From Flavobacteriaceae bacterium (GTDB lineage: Bacteria > Bacteroidota > Bacteroidia > Flavobacteriales > Flavobacteriaceae): a DNA stretch of 64,000 nucleotides. The position numbers and the translations under genes are program-made. The stretch covers positions 2,852,501 through 2,916,500 of the forward strand of contig CP046177.1 in assembly GCA_014075215.1 (NCBI GenBank), in the 5' to 3' direction. Positions within the stretch are counted from its first letter, which is position 1, and each line of letters starts with the position of its first letter. Below the pieces are notes generated by a model. The model worked only from the letters and a program-made list of their open reading frames with translations, had not been told where the DNA came from and did no database searches. Shown in pieces: positions 35,641 through 45,075 of the stretch.

Positions 35641-36006
35641 ATGAAAAATATATTTTCAAATATTAAAGAAAGAGTAGTAGAAATTGCTGAAAAACAGTCA
35701 ATTACTAAAGAAGAATTTTTTCGAAGTATAGGAATGACTTCAGCAAATTTTAGAGGAAAAGCTAAAAACTCACCTTTAAATTCCAACGCCATTGTAAATA
35801 TAGTTACAAAATATCCCGATACAAATCTTCACTGGTTGCTATTCGGAGATAGCAATTTGGCAGAAGAACCGGCAAAACAATACGAATTGCAAAACAAAAC
35901 TTCGGATGATAAAGATAAATTGATTGAAGTATTATTAGAACAAATAACAGAATTAAAATCGGATAAAGAAACACTTAAGAAATTATTAGGACTTCAAAAC
36001 GAATAG
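35641..36006 (+). CDS. CI-repressor-like HTH protein, copy 1
   Basis: 121 residues. The N-terminal half matches the phage CI-type HTH domain (VVEIAEKQSITKEEFFRSIGMTSANFRGKAKNSPLNSNAIVNIV) with the typical YPDTNLHWLLFGD ending. The C-terminal part is a coiled-coil (DKDKLIEVLLEQITELKSDKETLKKLLG), probably for dimerisation. No LexA-type protease domain. It was tandemly duplicated; the second copy is at 38609. Confidence 0.82.
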   Translation: MKNIFSNIKERVVEIAEKQSITKEEFFRSIGMTSANFRGKAKNSPLNSNAIVNIVTKYPDTNLHWLLFGDSNLAEEPAKQYELQNKTSDDKDKLIEVLLEQITELKSDKETLKKLLGLQNE

Positions 36007-36890
36007 CTGTTATTACCTGTTGTGCATTATGATTTAGGACAAAAAAGTTGTTCATCTTACTGAAAATCAGTAAATTGATTTAATCACAAATCATTTATAA
36101 TGAACAACTTAAATGCAAATTACGAAAGAATATTGGAAGTATTAAGAAAAATATTAAAAGAACAACTTTTAATTTATCAAAGGCGTGAACCTAAACTTAG
36201 TGATTTAGAACTCATCAGTTTAAGTTTAACGGTAGAATTTATGGGAATTGATAGCGAGAATGATTTGTTTAGGAAACTCCCAATTGCAATTTACCAGAAA
36301 ATAGAACGAAGTGTTTATAACAAAAGAAGGCGTAGATTATTAGATCATTTGGACAGTATTCGATTAAAATTAGCTTCCTACTTTAATGAATTTGAGAATT
36401 ATTTTATCGTTGACAGTATGCCTTTGGAAGTTTGCAAATTATCAAGGAGTTATCGTTCTAAAATCTGCAAAGAAACAATGCATACCTTTCCAGACAAAGG
36501 TTATTGTGCATCTCAAGGTACTAATTATTACGGGTATAAGTTGCACGCAATTTGTTCTGTGAGCGGTGTTTTTCAGAGTATCGATTTTAGTCCAGCATCT
36601 GTACATGATATCAATTATCTTAAAGCGGTTAAAATGCAGATTAAAAGCGCTACTTTAATTGGTGATAGAGGATATTTATCCGCAGAAGTTCAACTTAATT
36701 TATTTGAAACCTATGATATTAAATTAAATACACCAATGAGAAATAATCAAAATCAGTATAAGAAACAAGCTTATATTTTTAGAAAATCTAGAAAACGTAT
36801 AGAAACTTTGTTCTCACAATTATATGGGATCAATCTCAAAAGTTGTGTGTGAATTTAAAATAGTATTGTGATCTTTGTAAAAAAAGGAGG

Positions 36891-37241
36891 TTGGATACTT
36901 ATATAGATTTACTAAAATTAATTTTACCAGAGTTGTTAGTTGAACATTTTGATTTGTCAAAACATAGTGTTGAAAATGAAGTGATGCATTTGTATTTTGA
37001 AGAACGTAACATAGTTCCCAAAGAAGAATCAGAACGTATCTTGATAGCTCACGGATTTCATAAAGAGCTTACCATTCAAGACTTTCCATTACGAGGCAAC
37101 ACAGTATATCTTCACATTAAACGTCGTAGATGGTTAGATAGGAAGACCAAACAAATTGTACAAAGAGATTGGAATTTAGTAGCACAGGGGACTCGAATGA
37201 CAGAGCAGTTCGCTGCTTTTTTAAAAGAAATTAGTAGATAG
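36891..37241 (+). CDS. ISAon1-type transposase, N-terminal ORF
   Basis: 116 residues from a TTG start (LDTYIDLLKLILPELLVEHFDL). The region HLYFEERN...FPLRGNTVYLHIKRRRW is the zinc-ribbon-like/HTH N-terminal part of ISL3-type transposases, here in a separate frame from the catalytic part. The following ORF is in the +1 frame and stays open from about 37228, so the two may be joined by frameshifting. Confidence 0.8.
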   Translation: MDTYIDLLKLILPELLVEHFDLSKHSVENEVMHLYFEERNIVPKEESERILIAHGFHKELTIQDFPLRGNTVYLHIKRRRWLDRKTKQIVQRDWNLVAQGTRMTEQFAAFLKEISR

Positions 37242-38217
37242 AGAAACCAGTGATTGTAGAACTATAGGTAGATTTTACGGAGTTGATGGTAAAAAACTTG
37301 GACGTCAATATCGTGATTATTTAAGTGAGTTTAAACAATGGAAACAAAAAAAACATGCTAAAGAGTGGCATGTTTTTCCTGAAAATATAGGTGCTTATTT
37401 ATCTATTGATGAAACAGCATTGTCTAAAGGAGAACTCTACACCATTATTACCAATAAAAAAGCCAAAGGTAAAAAAGGAGCTATTGTAGGGGTTTTTGCA
37501 GGCACTAAGATAGAACCCATTATAGAACAGTTACTTAAAATATCCTCTAAAAAAAGAAACAAAGTCAAAGAAATTACACTAGATATGGCGAACTCTATGA
37601 AAAATATAGCCAAAACATGTTTCCCTAAGGCCATACAAGTAACTGATAGATTCCATGTGCAAAAACTAGCTCTAGAAGCGCTACAAGATATTAGAATAAA
37701 ACATCGATGGAATGCAATAGACCTAGAAAATGACCTAATCAAGTTAGCAAAAACAAAAGGTAAAGAGTATCAACCTGAGATATTTGACAATGGGGACACT
37801 AGAAAACAACTCTTAGCTAGAAGTAGATATTTACTCTATAAATCTCCTGAAAAATGGACACAAAATCAATATCTAAGAAGCAAAATACTTTTTGAAAAAT
37901 ATCCTGATATTCAAAAGGCTTTTAACTTAAATCAGAGCCTTAGAAATATATTCAATACAGCTAAATCAATACAAATTGCATATACAAAACTAGCACATTG
38001 GTATAATGATGTAGAAAAATCTGGTTTTAAAGCTTTTAATACAATAGCAAATACAATTTCTATAAATTATCGGTCAATACTCAATTATTTTATCAATCGG
38101 AGTACAAATGCTTCTGCTGAATCTTTTAATGCTAAGATTAAAGCCTTTAGAGCGCAGTTTAGAGGTGTTAAAAATGTAGAATTCTTCCTGTTCAGATTAA
38201 CACAAATTTTTGCCTAA
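37228..38217 (+). CDS. ISAon1/ISL3-type transposase, catalytic ORF
   Basis: The frame is open from about 37228 (LVDRETSDCRTIGRFYGVDG...) to the stop at 38217; no ATG exists near its beginning, and the first plausible in-frame start codon within it is the TTG at 37420. Catalytic residues: Asp in YLSIDETALSKGELY, Asp in EITLDMANSMKNIA...VTDRFHVQKL and Glu in NASAESFNAKIKAFRAQFRG. The lack of an early start supports expression by frameshifting from the upstream ORF. Confidence 0.8.
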   Translation, partial: KLVDRETSDCRTIGRFYGVDGKKLGRQYRDYLSEFKQWKQKKHAKEWHVFPENIGAYLSIDETALSKGELYTIITNKKAKGKKGAIVGVFAGTKIEPIIEQLLKISSKKRNKVKEITLDMANSMKNIAKTCFPKAIQVTDRFHVQKLALEALQDIRIKHRWNAIDLENDLIKLAKTKGKEYQPEIFDNGDTRKQLLARSRYLLYKSPEKWTQNQYLRSKILFEKYPDIQKAFNLNQSLRNIFNTAKSIQIAYTKLAHWYNDVEKSGFKAFNTIANTISINYRSILNYFINRSTNASAESFNAKIKAFRAQFRGVKNVEFFLFRLTQIFA

Positions 38218-38513
38218 AACACAACAATTAGTCTTGATCCATTATATGACCAGTTTATGATTCGAAGAAACTATGCTAAAACTTTTGAAGGATTTAAAAC
38301 AAGAATAATATCTAAGATATCTGCTTTAACTGTAATTCAATACATCAACAAATTTTTCTTTGATAGAAATATCAACAATATTAAAATCAGCATTATTTAA
38401 AATGCACAACAGGTGTTATTATTATTTTTTACTTTAAAAAAGCTTTTTTTACAGACTTTTAACCGAAACTTTCCAGCTTTAAAACTTTTACATTTTCCAG
38501 CTTTTACAATCAT

Positions 38514-38608
38514 AGTAATTCTTATTTGACATTAGTAATAATTGTTGTTATATTGTTACTGTTTTATGGTCCGCAATCTAAGAAAATAAAATTACAAATC
38601 AAAAGATA
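38514..38608. repeat. Second copy of the duplicated promoter region
   Basis: Matches 35546..35640. It begins with the first codons (ATGATT on the minus strand) of the divergent gene, after which similarity ends, so the duplication breakpoint lies within that gene's start. Confidence 0.55.
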
Positions 38609-38977
38609 ATGAAAAATATATTTTCAAATATTAAAGAAAGAGTAGTAGAAATTGCTGAAAAACAATCGATTACTAAGGAAGAATTTTTTAGTAGTATAGG
38701 AATGACTTCAGCAAATTTTAGGGGAAAAGCAAAAAACTCTCCTTTAAATTCCAATGCTATCGTAAATATAGTTACAAAATATCCCGATACAGATCTTCAC
38801 TGGTTGCTATTCGGAGATAGTAATTTGGCGGAAGAAGAACCATTAAAACAGTACAAATCACCAAACAAAGCTTCAGACGATAAAGATAAACTGATCGAAG
38901 TATTATTAGAACAGATAACAGAATTAAAATCAGATAAAGAAATACTTAAGAAATTATTAGGACTTCATAACGAATAG
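38609..38977 (+). CDS. CI-repressor-like HTH protein, copy 2
   Basis: 122 residues, about 90 per cent identical to the protein at 35641. Changes cluster in the linker (NLAEEEPLKQYKSPNKASDD instead of NLAEEPAKQYELQNKTSDD); the recognition region differs only at FFSSIG versus FFRSIG. Both copies keep intact frames, which suggests both are functional or the duplication is young. Confidence 0.8.
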   Translation: MKNIFSNIKERVVEIAEKQSITKEEFFSSIGMTSANFRGKAKNSPLNSNAIVNIVTKYPDTDLHWLLFGDSNLAEEEPLKQYKSPNKASDDKDKLIEVLLEQITELKSDKEILKKLLGLHNE

Positions 38978-39099
38978 CTGCCATATTATTTTTATTTTCT
39001 TTAAAAAATGGCATCTCCTTAACTTTAAAAGTGTTTTTTACAGATTTTTAACCCGAAACTTTTACATTTTTCAACTTTAAAACCGCATCCTATACAATT

Positions 39100-39822
39100 T
39101 TGAAAAAACCTCAACCATTCCAATTTAAAAAATTTGCTATCCATCAGGATAAAACGGCTATGAAAGTGGGAACAGATGGTGTTTTGCTAGGTGCCTGGTG
39201 TTCAATAGACCACAGTCCGAAAACAATTTTAGACATAGGTTCCGGAACAGGGGTTATTACATTGATGCTCGCTCAGCGTTGTAGTAATGCGATTGTTAAT
39301 GCCGTAGAAATTGATAAAAAAGCGTATCAACAATCAGTAGAAAATTTTAAACGATCAAACTGGAGCCACCGGTTATTTTGTTACCATAGCGCTTTTCAGG
39401 ATTTTACCCAAAAAATGGTAAAAGAAGCATACGATCTCATTATTTCCAACCCTCCTTTTTATTCGGATGCCTACGAAACAAAAGATACTGCAAGAAACAA
39501 AGCCAGGTTTACTTCATCTCTGTCGTTTCGGGAATTGATTACAAGAGCAACAAACCTGCTTTCTGCAACAGGGAAATTTGCCGTCATTCTTCCATATAAA
39601 GAAGAACAAAGGTTTATTGCATCTGCTTTGGAAAATAAGTTATTTCCAAATAAAGTTTGCAGCGTAAAAGGAACCCCGTATTCCAGAACCAAACGGAGTT
39701 TGTTAGAATTTTCTTTTGGAAAAAAAGAAATAATAGAAGAGCAGTTGATTATTGAAACTGCCCGCCATCAGTATACTCAAAAATATATGGAATTGACAAA
39801 AGGTTTTTATTTAAAATTATAA
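39100..39822 (+). CDS. tRNA1(Val) A37 N6-methyltransferase-like enzyme (TrmN6 family)
   Basis: 240 residues. FAIHQDKTAMKVGTDGVLLGAW opens the protein, ILDIGSGTGVITLMLAQR (about 43-60) binds SAM, and the NPPF motif (ISNPPFYSD, about 115) is the N6-adenine methyltransferase signature. The start is TTG at 39100 (TTGAAAAAACCTC); no ATG precedes the conserved N-terminus. Confidence 0.9.
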   Translation: MKKPQPFQFKKFAIHQDKTAMKVGTDGVLLGAWCSIDHSPKTILDIGSGTGVITLMLAQRCSNAIVNAVEIDKKAYQQSVENFKRSNWSHRLFCYHSAFQDFTQKMVKEAYDLIISNPPFYSDAYETKDTARNKARFTSSLSFRELITRATNLLSATGKFAVILPYKEEQRFIASALENKLFPNKVCSVKGTPYSRTKRSLLEFSFGKKEIIEEQLIIETARHQYTQKYMELTKGFYLKL

Positions 39823-39861
39823 TTGTTATTCAGCTAATACTCCATCCCTTTTTTTACCCTG

Positions 39862-41223
39862 CTATATTTTCCGGATTGTACCCCAAATAGGGCACTTTTT
39901 TTCGTAAAATTGAATTCCATATGCTTCCAATTCCCGTAAAATAGGAACATACACTTCTTTAGTGATAGGAATTTGAACACCCGGAGTGGTAATCTCTTTA
40001 TTTAATATCTTTAAAGAAGCAATCGCAACAGGTAACCCTACTGTTTTAGCCATGGCAGTAAAAGTTTGATTTTCTCCTTTTACTATCAGGCTGCTTTCTA
40101 TTTGACGTTTTTCACCATCAATTTCATAACCGAATTTATGATGCATCACAATCATGTCTTTGTCCTCTTCTTGTAATGTCCAGGAATCAGATACTATTTT
40201 TTGCAGCATTTGCGCCGGGGTTGCATTTTTCAGACCTATTTTTTTATTAGGATTGAAGAGGTCTAGCTCAACTAACTTATCCCACATTACATCATCTTGA
40301 TCGATTTTTAAATAGGAACGCAATTTTAACTCTACGGAATCATTTGGAGAATAGGCTAAAAACAAGTTTACAAAATCACGATAACTCATATTTTCAGAAC
40401 CTTCTATGGTATACGTGTCGTCTGTCATCCCCAGTTGAATAAAAATATTCCAGGCCCTGGAAAAACCAACTTTTCTGATAGTACCTCTATACATGGTTGG
40501 AATGTCTTCCAAACCATACACATTTCTGTATTTCAGTGAGTCGCGATTTGCATACGCTTCAAATTTTTCATTTCCATTTAGTGTTAAAAATTCTGTTCTC
40601 CGAAATAATTTATGGTAAGGAATATACTTATAAGTACCTTCCTGAATAAACATGGCAGCAGTACCTTGCCCGGCAATAACTACATTTCGGGGATTCCAGG
40701 TAAATTTGTAATTCCAAAGATTATCATCACTCTCAGGAGCTACCAACCCACCCGTAAAAGATTCAAATAACAAAATTTTTGCGTTATTATCCCGAATCCT
40801 GTCAATGACTTGCATTGCACTCATGTGATCAATTCCGGGATCCACCCCCATCTCATTCATAAAAATCAACCCTTTCTTTTTGACCTCTGCGTCCAACGTT
40901 TTCATTTCCTTAGAAACATAGGAAGCAGTTATCATATGCTTGCCAAATTCAACACAATCTTTTGCCACTTGAATGTGAAACCTTGCAGGTAACATGGAAA
41001 TGACCATATCCGCTTTTTGAATTTCCTTTCTTCTTTGCCTTTCATCAAAAATATCAAACACCAGGGCAGTAGATCTCGGGTTTTTCCCGGCTCTTATTAT
41101 GGCATTTTCAATAGAAACGTCTGCAATTGTAATATGTAAATTTTCCTGCTGCGATTTTTTTTGAAGGTAATCTATCAAGTAAGAACTCGATTTTCCGGCA
41201 CCGATAACTAAGATGTTTCTCAT
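39862..41223 (-). CDS. Saccharopine dehydrogenase-like NAD(P)-binding protein
   Basis: 453 residues. VIGAGKSSSYLIDYL is the Rossmann nucleotide-binding loop at the N-terminus, then ADMVISMLPARFHIQVAKDC and FMNEMGVDPGIDHMSAMQ, matching saccharopine dehydrogenase/reductase-type proteins of lysine degradation. Flavobacteria commonly carry this single-domain form. The substrate is inferred from family only. Confidence 0.88.
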   Translation of the reverse strand: MRNILVIGAGKSSSYLIDYLQKKSQQENLHITIADVSIENAIIRAGKNPRSTALVFDIFDERQRRKEIQKADMVISMLPARFHIQVAKDCVEFGKHMITASYVSKEMKTLDAEVKKKGLIFMNEMGVDPGIDHMSAMQVIDRIRDNNAKILLFESFTGGLVAPESDDNLWNYKFTWNPRNVVIAGQGTAAMFIQEGTYKYIPYHKLFRRTEFLTLNGNEKFEAYANRDSLKYRNVYGLEDIPTMYRGTIRKVGFSRAWNIFIQLGMTDDTYTIEGSENMSYRDFVNLFLAYSPNDSVELKLRSYLKIDQDDVMWDKLVELDLFNPNKKIGLKNATPAQMLQKIVSDSWTLQEEDKDMIVMHHKFGYEIDGEKRQIESSLIVKGENQTFTAMAKTVGLPVAIASLKILNKEITTPGVQIPITKEVYVPILRELEAYGIQFYEKKCPIWGTIRKI

Positions 41224-41296
41224 CGCAGAATTGTATTATTTTTGTTGTATATAACGAAAATATAAAAAAACACCATTTTGTAGTTTTTTTTTTCGA

Positions 41297-41686
41297 ATGA
41301 ATATGAGCAAAAATTTAAGCATTACTGCATTATTAGGATTAATGGCTATTATATTAGGCGCCTTTGCAACACATAGTGTAAAAGAAAAGCTAGTGCCCGA
41401 TGCTATGGAAAGCATACAAACGGCTATCCGTTATCAGGTATATCACGTACTGGTGTTACTTTTTATAAATACCTATAAAGAGTTTTCAAAAACGTTTAAA
41501 AATAACTTAAGCATTCTTTTCTTTCTGGGGATATTCTTCTTCTCAGGTTCTATTTACACAATTTATTTACTCAAAATTCCTGCAAATAGTATCTGGTTCG
41601 TTACTCCCTTAGGAGGATTATTATTTGTACTGGGATGGTTCTTGCTATTTTTTCATTTTGTAAAAAAAGTAATTGACAAAAAATAA
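41297..41686 (+). CDS. DUF423 family membrane protein
   Basis: 129 residues with four hydrophobic segments. The N-terminal ITALLGLMAIILGAFATHSVKEKL and QTAIRYQVYHVLVLL are the DUF423 (YgdD-like) signature. Inner-membrane protein of unknown function. It is divergent from the saccharopine dehydrogenase-like gene across a 73-base gap. Confidence 0.85.
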   Translation: MNMSKNLSITALLGLMAIILGAFATHSVKEKLVPDAMESIQTAIRYQVYHVLVLLFINTYKEFSKTFKNNLSILFFLGIFFFSGSIYTIYLLKIPANSIWFVTPLGGLLFVLGWFLLFFHFVKKVIDKK

Positions 41687-41734
41687 AATGTCTTTATATA
41701 TTCCTTGAATCCAACATTACTACATTATCACATT

Positions 41735-42112
41735 GAACTCATTTGAACTTTTTGGATTTAAGCGAAAATTAGAAGTTTTTAGATATGTTGAACAGGGTAA
41801 ACGCATTAAAGTTAACATGTTTTTAATCAATACTTTATGATTTTTTGATCCAAGTTAACCTGTAATTATTTTCAAAAAAATGAATAATCATTAAAGGTAA
41901 GTTTAAAAAATTACGAATAAAATCCATTATTAAATGTCAATTCTTTAATGAAAAATTAGTTTTACTGATATATTCATAAAAGTTTAATGCGTTTGCCCTG
42001 ATATGTTGAAAGCTTTTTTGAGTTGTATAACAGCGCTACGGAAGGAAAAAAAGATAAAAACAGAGCTAAAAACAGCAATTTTTTAGCAAATTGAAAAAGT
42101 TTAAATGAGTTC
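41735..42112 (+). mobile_element. Repeat A copy interrupted by another element
   Basis: Left part 41735..41792 and right part 42001..42112 together make a full repeat A (about 160 bp). It is flanked by the 3-bp duplication ATT (41732..41734 and 42113..42115). The interruption is the 208-bp element at 41793..42000. Confidence 0.88.
41793..42000 (+). mobile_element. 208-bp MITE-like element nested in repeat A
   Basis: Ends CAGGGTAAACGCATTAAA and TTTAATGCGTTTGCCCTG are 18-bp inverted repeats with one mismatch. It is flanked by a perfect 10-bp duplication ATATGTTGAA (41783..41792 and 42001..42010). The interior is AT-rich with no ORF. The long duplication differs from the 3 bp of repeat A, so a different transposase (IS4-like spacing) mobilised it. 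Confidence 0.85.
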
Positions 42113-42231
42113 ATTGTTACATTTTTAAAATTCTTCAACCTTTTAATCTTTTAATCTTTCAATTCATTAAATATCAATAAAAATAATGAAGAAAAAAACC
42201 GTATAGACAATGTTGTGTAAAAAATATCCCT

Positions 42232-42239
42232 AATTTTGC
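42232..42239 (+). promoter_or_regulatory. -7 element of pckA
   Basis: TAATTTTG, 32 bases before the ATG at 42272; it fits TAnnTTTG. Confidence 0.55.
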
Positions 42240-42271
42240 CTTACAAACAAACTTAACTTAAAAATTAAGAA

Positions 42272-43873
42272 ATGGTAAGCCTAGATACGAAAACGTTTTC
42301 GTTAATCCATTCGGGGATAGAAAATGCCACCGTGCACTATCAGCTAATTCCCGACGAATTACACGCAATTACATTAGAGAAAAAGCAGGGAAGAGTATCG
42401 TCTTTAGGGGCTCTTGCAGTGAATACAGGTGAATTTACCGGTAGATCGCCAATGGACCGTTTTATTGTGAAAGATGAAATTACCAAAGATGAAGTCTGGT
42501 GGGGAAATATTAATATTCCATTTGATCCCGATAAGTTTGATTCACTATGTGACAAAGTAGTTTCATACCTGTCAAATAAAGAAATTTTTGTAAGAGATAG
42601 CTATGTGTGTGCAGACCCGAATTATCGGATGAATATCCGTGTTATTAACGAATATCCATGGAGCAATCTATTTGCTTATAATATGTTCTTGCGCCCCACA
42701 AAAGAGGAACTTACAAATTTTCAACCGGAATGGACGATCATCAATGCTCCCGGTTTTATGGCAGATGCAAAAGCAGATGGAACCCGGCAGCATAACTTTG
42801 CCATTTTGAACTTTAACAAAAAAATAGCACTGATTGGAGGAACCGGCTACACTGGAGAAATTAAAAAAGGTATCTTTTCCGCATTGAACTTTATCCTTCC
42901 GGTATTCAAAAACACACTGCCAATGCATTGTTCTGCAAACGTTGGAAAAAAAGGAGATACCGCCATATTTTTTGGATTATCAGGAACAGGAAAAACAACC
43001 TTATCCGCAGACCCCAAACGTAAATTGATCGGAGATGATGAACATGGCTGGACAAACGAAAATACCGTGTTTAATTTTGAAGGAGGATGCTATGCAAAAG
43101 CAATTGATCTTACAGAAGAAAAAGAACCGGAAATTTATCGTGCCATCAGAAAAGGAGCCATTCTGGAAAATGTAATGATGGATGAAAATGGTGTGGTAGA
43201 TTTTACAGATATATCTATAACTCAAAATAAACGTGTAAGTTACCCAATTTATCATATTGATAATATTCAGGAAGGATCAATAGGAAGAAACCCCAAAAAT
43301 ATTTTCTTTTTAACAGCCGATGCATTTGGCGTATTCCCTCCAATTTCCAAATTAACTCCAGGCCAGGCGGCTTATCATTTTATTTCCGGTTACACGGCTA
43401 AAGTTGCAGGAACAGAAGCGGGTGTTACAGAACCTCAACCCAGTTTTTCAGCTTGTTTTGGAGCACCTTTTATGCCATTACACCCGGTGAGATATGCAGA
43501 AATGTTAAGTACAAAAATGCAGGAAACAGGTGTTACTGTCTGGCTGGTAAATACGGGTTGGACCGGAGGGCCTTACGGAATTGGTCATCGAATGGCTCTA
43601 AAATATACCCGTGCGATGATTCATGCTGCAGTAGATGGGAGCCTGGAAGAAGCAAACAAAGATAACTATCATATCCATTCTGTCTTTGGAGTACAACAGC
43701 CGAGAATATGCCCCAATGTTCCGACAGAAGTGTTAAGCCCCAGGAAATCATGGCGTAATGATGAAGGATATTATAAGACAGCTCAAAAATTAGCAGATTC
43801 TTTTAAATCTAATTTTAAAAAGTTTGAAACATATGCCGATGAAGAAATAATGGCCGGAGGGCCATTGGTTTGA
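42272..43873 (+). CDS. pckA: Phosphoenolpyruvate carboxykinase (ATP)
   Basis: 533 residues, the ATP-dependent enzyme of gluconeogenesis (oxaloacetate to PEP). GRSPMDRFIV is near the N-terminus, FGLSGTGKTTLSADP (about 237-251) is the P-loop (kinase-1a), IGDDEHGW (kinase-2) follows, and NTGWTGGPYG closes the active site. It has its own promoter and terminator and so is monocistronic. Confidence 0.97.
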   Translation: MVSLDTKTFSLIHSGIENATVHYQLIPDELHAITLEKKQGRVSSLGALAVNTGEFTGRSPMDRFIVKDEITKDEVWWGNINIPFDPDKFDSLCDKVVSYLSNKEIFVRDSYVCADPNYRMNIRVINEYPWSNLFAYNMFLRPTKEELTNFQPEWTIINAPGFMADAKADGTRQHNFAILNFNKKIALIGGTGYTGEIKKGIFSALNFILPVFKNTLPMHCSANVGKKGDTAIFFGLSGTGKTTLSADPKRKLIGDDEHGWTNENTVFNFEGGCYAKAIDLTEEKEPEIYRAIRKGAILENVMMDENGVVDFTDISITQNKRVSYPIYHIDNIQEGSIGRNPKNIFFLTADAFGVFPPISKLTPGQAAYHFISGYTAKVAGTEAGVTEPQPSFSACFGAPFMPLHPVRYAEMLSTKMQETGVTVWLVNTGWTGGPYGIGHRMALKYTRAMIHAAVDGSLEEANKDNYHIHSVFGVQQPRICPNVPTEVLSPRKSWRNDEGYYKTAQKLADSFKSNFKKFETYADEEIMAGGPLV

Positions 43874-43892
43874 ATTTAATCACTTTTCATAA

Positions 43893-43924
43893 AAAGCATC
43901 TTGAATTATTGAGGTGCTTTTTTT
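43893..43924 (+). terminator. Rho-independent terminator after pckA
   Basis: AAAGCATCT pairs with AGGTGCTTT (one G-U pair) around a 10-base loop and runs into seven T, 20 bases after the stop. Confidence 0.8.
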
Positions 43925-43965
43925 ATGGAATCTTTTTTCTACTTTTAACCTGAATTATTACCTTA

Positions 43966-45075
43966 ATGATGAAGCACTTATCTATTATCTTAGCTACTAT
44001 TTTGTTATGGACGTGCGATGATGTGGTTCAAAAAGAAAATAAAGTTACTTTAACGGAACAAATTAAGATTCCCGAATTAAATTTGGAACAGGCCGAAAGG
44101 TTAGTTACTTTGCCCATTAGTTGTATTCAAGTGGAATTTCCCAATAAACCGGGACAAACAATAGGGGGAGTAGAAGATCTCCAATCACCAAAAGAGCTAC
44201 ACCCTGCCTTTTATGGTTGTTTTGACTGGCATTCTTCTGTACACGGACACTGGAGCCTGGTGTCTTTGCTGAAACGGTTTCCTGCCTTAAAAAATGCTTC
44301 TGAAATCAAAGCCCGGTTACTTCAGAATATCTCAAAGGAAAATATAGAAAAAGAAGTTGCTTATTTTCATGGAAAACACAATAAAAATTACGAGCGTACC
44401 TATGGTTGGGCCTGGCTGTTAAAACTGGCAGAAGAGCTTCATACCTGGGACGATGAAACGGCACGACGGTTAGAAAATAACCTGCAACCGCTAACGGATG
44501 TAATGGTTTGGAAGTACATCGACTTTTTACCAAAATTAAACTATCCGATTAGAGTAGGAGAGCATACGAATACGGCATTCGGCTTGACTTTTGCCTGGGA
44601 TTATGCGGAAACACTGAAAAATCAAGCTCTAAAAGATATCATTGAAAAAAGAGCAAGGGAATTTTATACAAAGGATGTTGAATGCCCCATGTTGTGGGAG
44701 CCCAGCGGATACGATTTTCTTTCCCCTTGCTTGCAGGAAGCGGCCATTATGAAAAGAGTATTGCCAATATCGGAATTTAAAACGTGGTTTGCCTCGTTTT
44801 TGCCACAATTAAAAGATAAAAACTATACACTGCAGGTCGGTAAAGTTTCCGACAGAAAAGATGGTAAACTGGTACATCTGGATGGGGTGAACTTTTCCAG
44901 GGCCTGGGCCATATATGATATTGTAGAAGGTCTTCCGGAATACGATCATTTAAAAAATATTGCTAACAAACACATCAATTATTCATTGCCAAACCTTGTA
45001 GGGGATAGTTATGAAGGCGGGCATTGGTTAGGAAGTTTTGCCATTTATGCTTTAAACGCTGCAAATTATGATTAA
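43966..45075 (+). CDS. DUF2891 family lipoprotein
   Basis: 369 residues. The lipobox LLWTC gives an N-terminal lipid-anchored Cys (about residue 17). The body matches DUF2891: HPAFYGCFDWHSSVHGHW, GWAWLLKLAEEL, GEHTNTAFGLTFAWDYAE and GVNFSRAWAIYDI, an alpha-toroid-like helical protein with conserved His/Asp/Trp residues that could form an active site. Function unknown. It overlaps the Nramp-like gene by 8 bases and heads the oxoprolinase operon. Confidence 0.87.
   Translation: MMKHLSIILATILLWTCDDVVQKENKVTLTEQIKIPELNLEQAERLVTLPISCIQVEFPNKPGQTIGGVEDLQSPKELHPAFYGCFDWHSSVHGHWSLVSLLKRFPALKNASEIKARLLQNISKENIEKEVAYFHGKHNKNYERTYGWAWLLKLAEELHTWDDETARRLENNLQPLTDVMVWKYIDFLPKLNYPIRVGEHTNTAFGLTFAWDYAETLKNQALKDIIEKRAREFYTKDVECPMLWEPSGYDFLSPCLQEAAIMKRVLPISEFKTWFASFLPQLKDKNYTLQVGKVSDRKDGKLVHLDGVNFSRAWAIYDIVEGLPEYDHLKNIANKHINYSLPNLVGDSYEGGHWLGSFAIYALNAANYD

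Larger units (their letters stand above)
36827..38240 (+). mobile_element. ISL3/ISAon1-type insertion sequence nested in IS982
   Basis: 1414 bp with short terminal repeats GGATCAA/TTGATCC, flanked by the perfect 8-bp duplication ATTATATG (36819..36826 and 38241..38248). An 8-bp duplication is characteristic of the ISL3 family. Confidence 0.88.
36100..38400 (+). pseudogene. IS982-family transposase, disrupted
   Basis: The N-terminal 242 or so codons (MNNLNANYERILEVL..., YFIVDSMPLEVCK, LIGDRGYLSAE, RKRIETLFSQLY) are separated from the C-terminal part (DQFMIRRNYAKTFEGFKTRI to stop at 38400) by the ISL3-type element 36827..38240. Removing it and one 8-bp duplication restores FSQLYDQFMIRR in frame. 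The catalytic DDE residues lie mostly in the 5' part. Confidence 0.9.
36015..38414 (+). mobile_element. IS982-family insertion sequence, interrupted by an ISL3-type element
   Basis: Ends ACCTGTTGTGCATT and AATGCACAACAGGT are perfect 14-bp inverted repeats, flanked by the 6-bp duplication GTTATT. Without the nested element the length is about 980 bp, normal for IS982. It lies between the two repressor-like genes. Confidence 0.9.
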
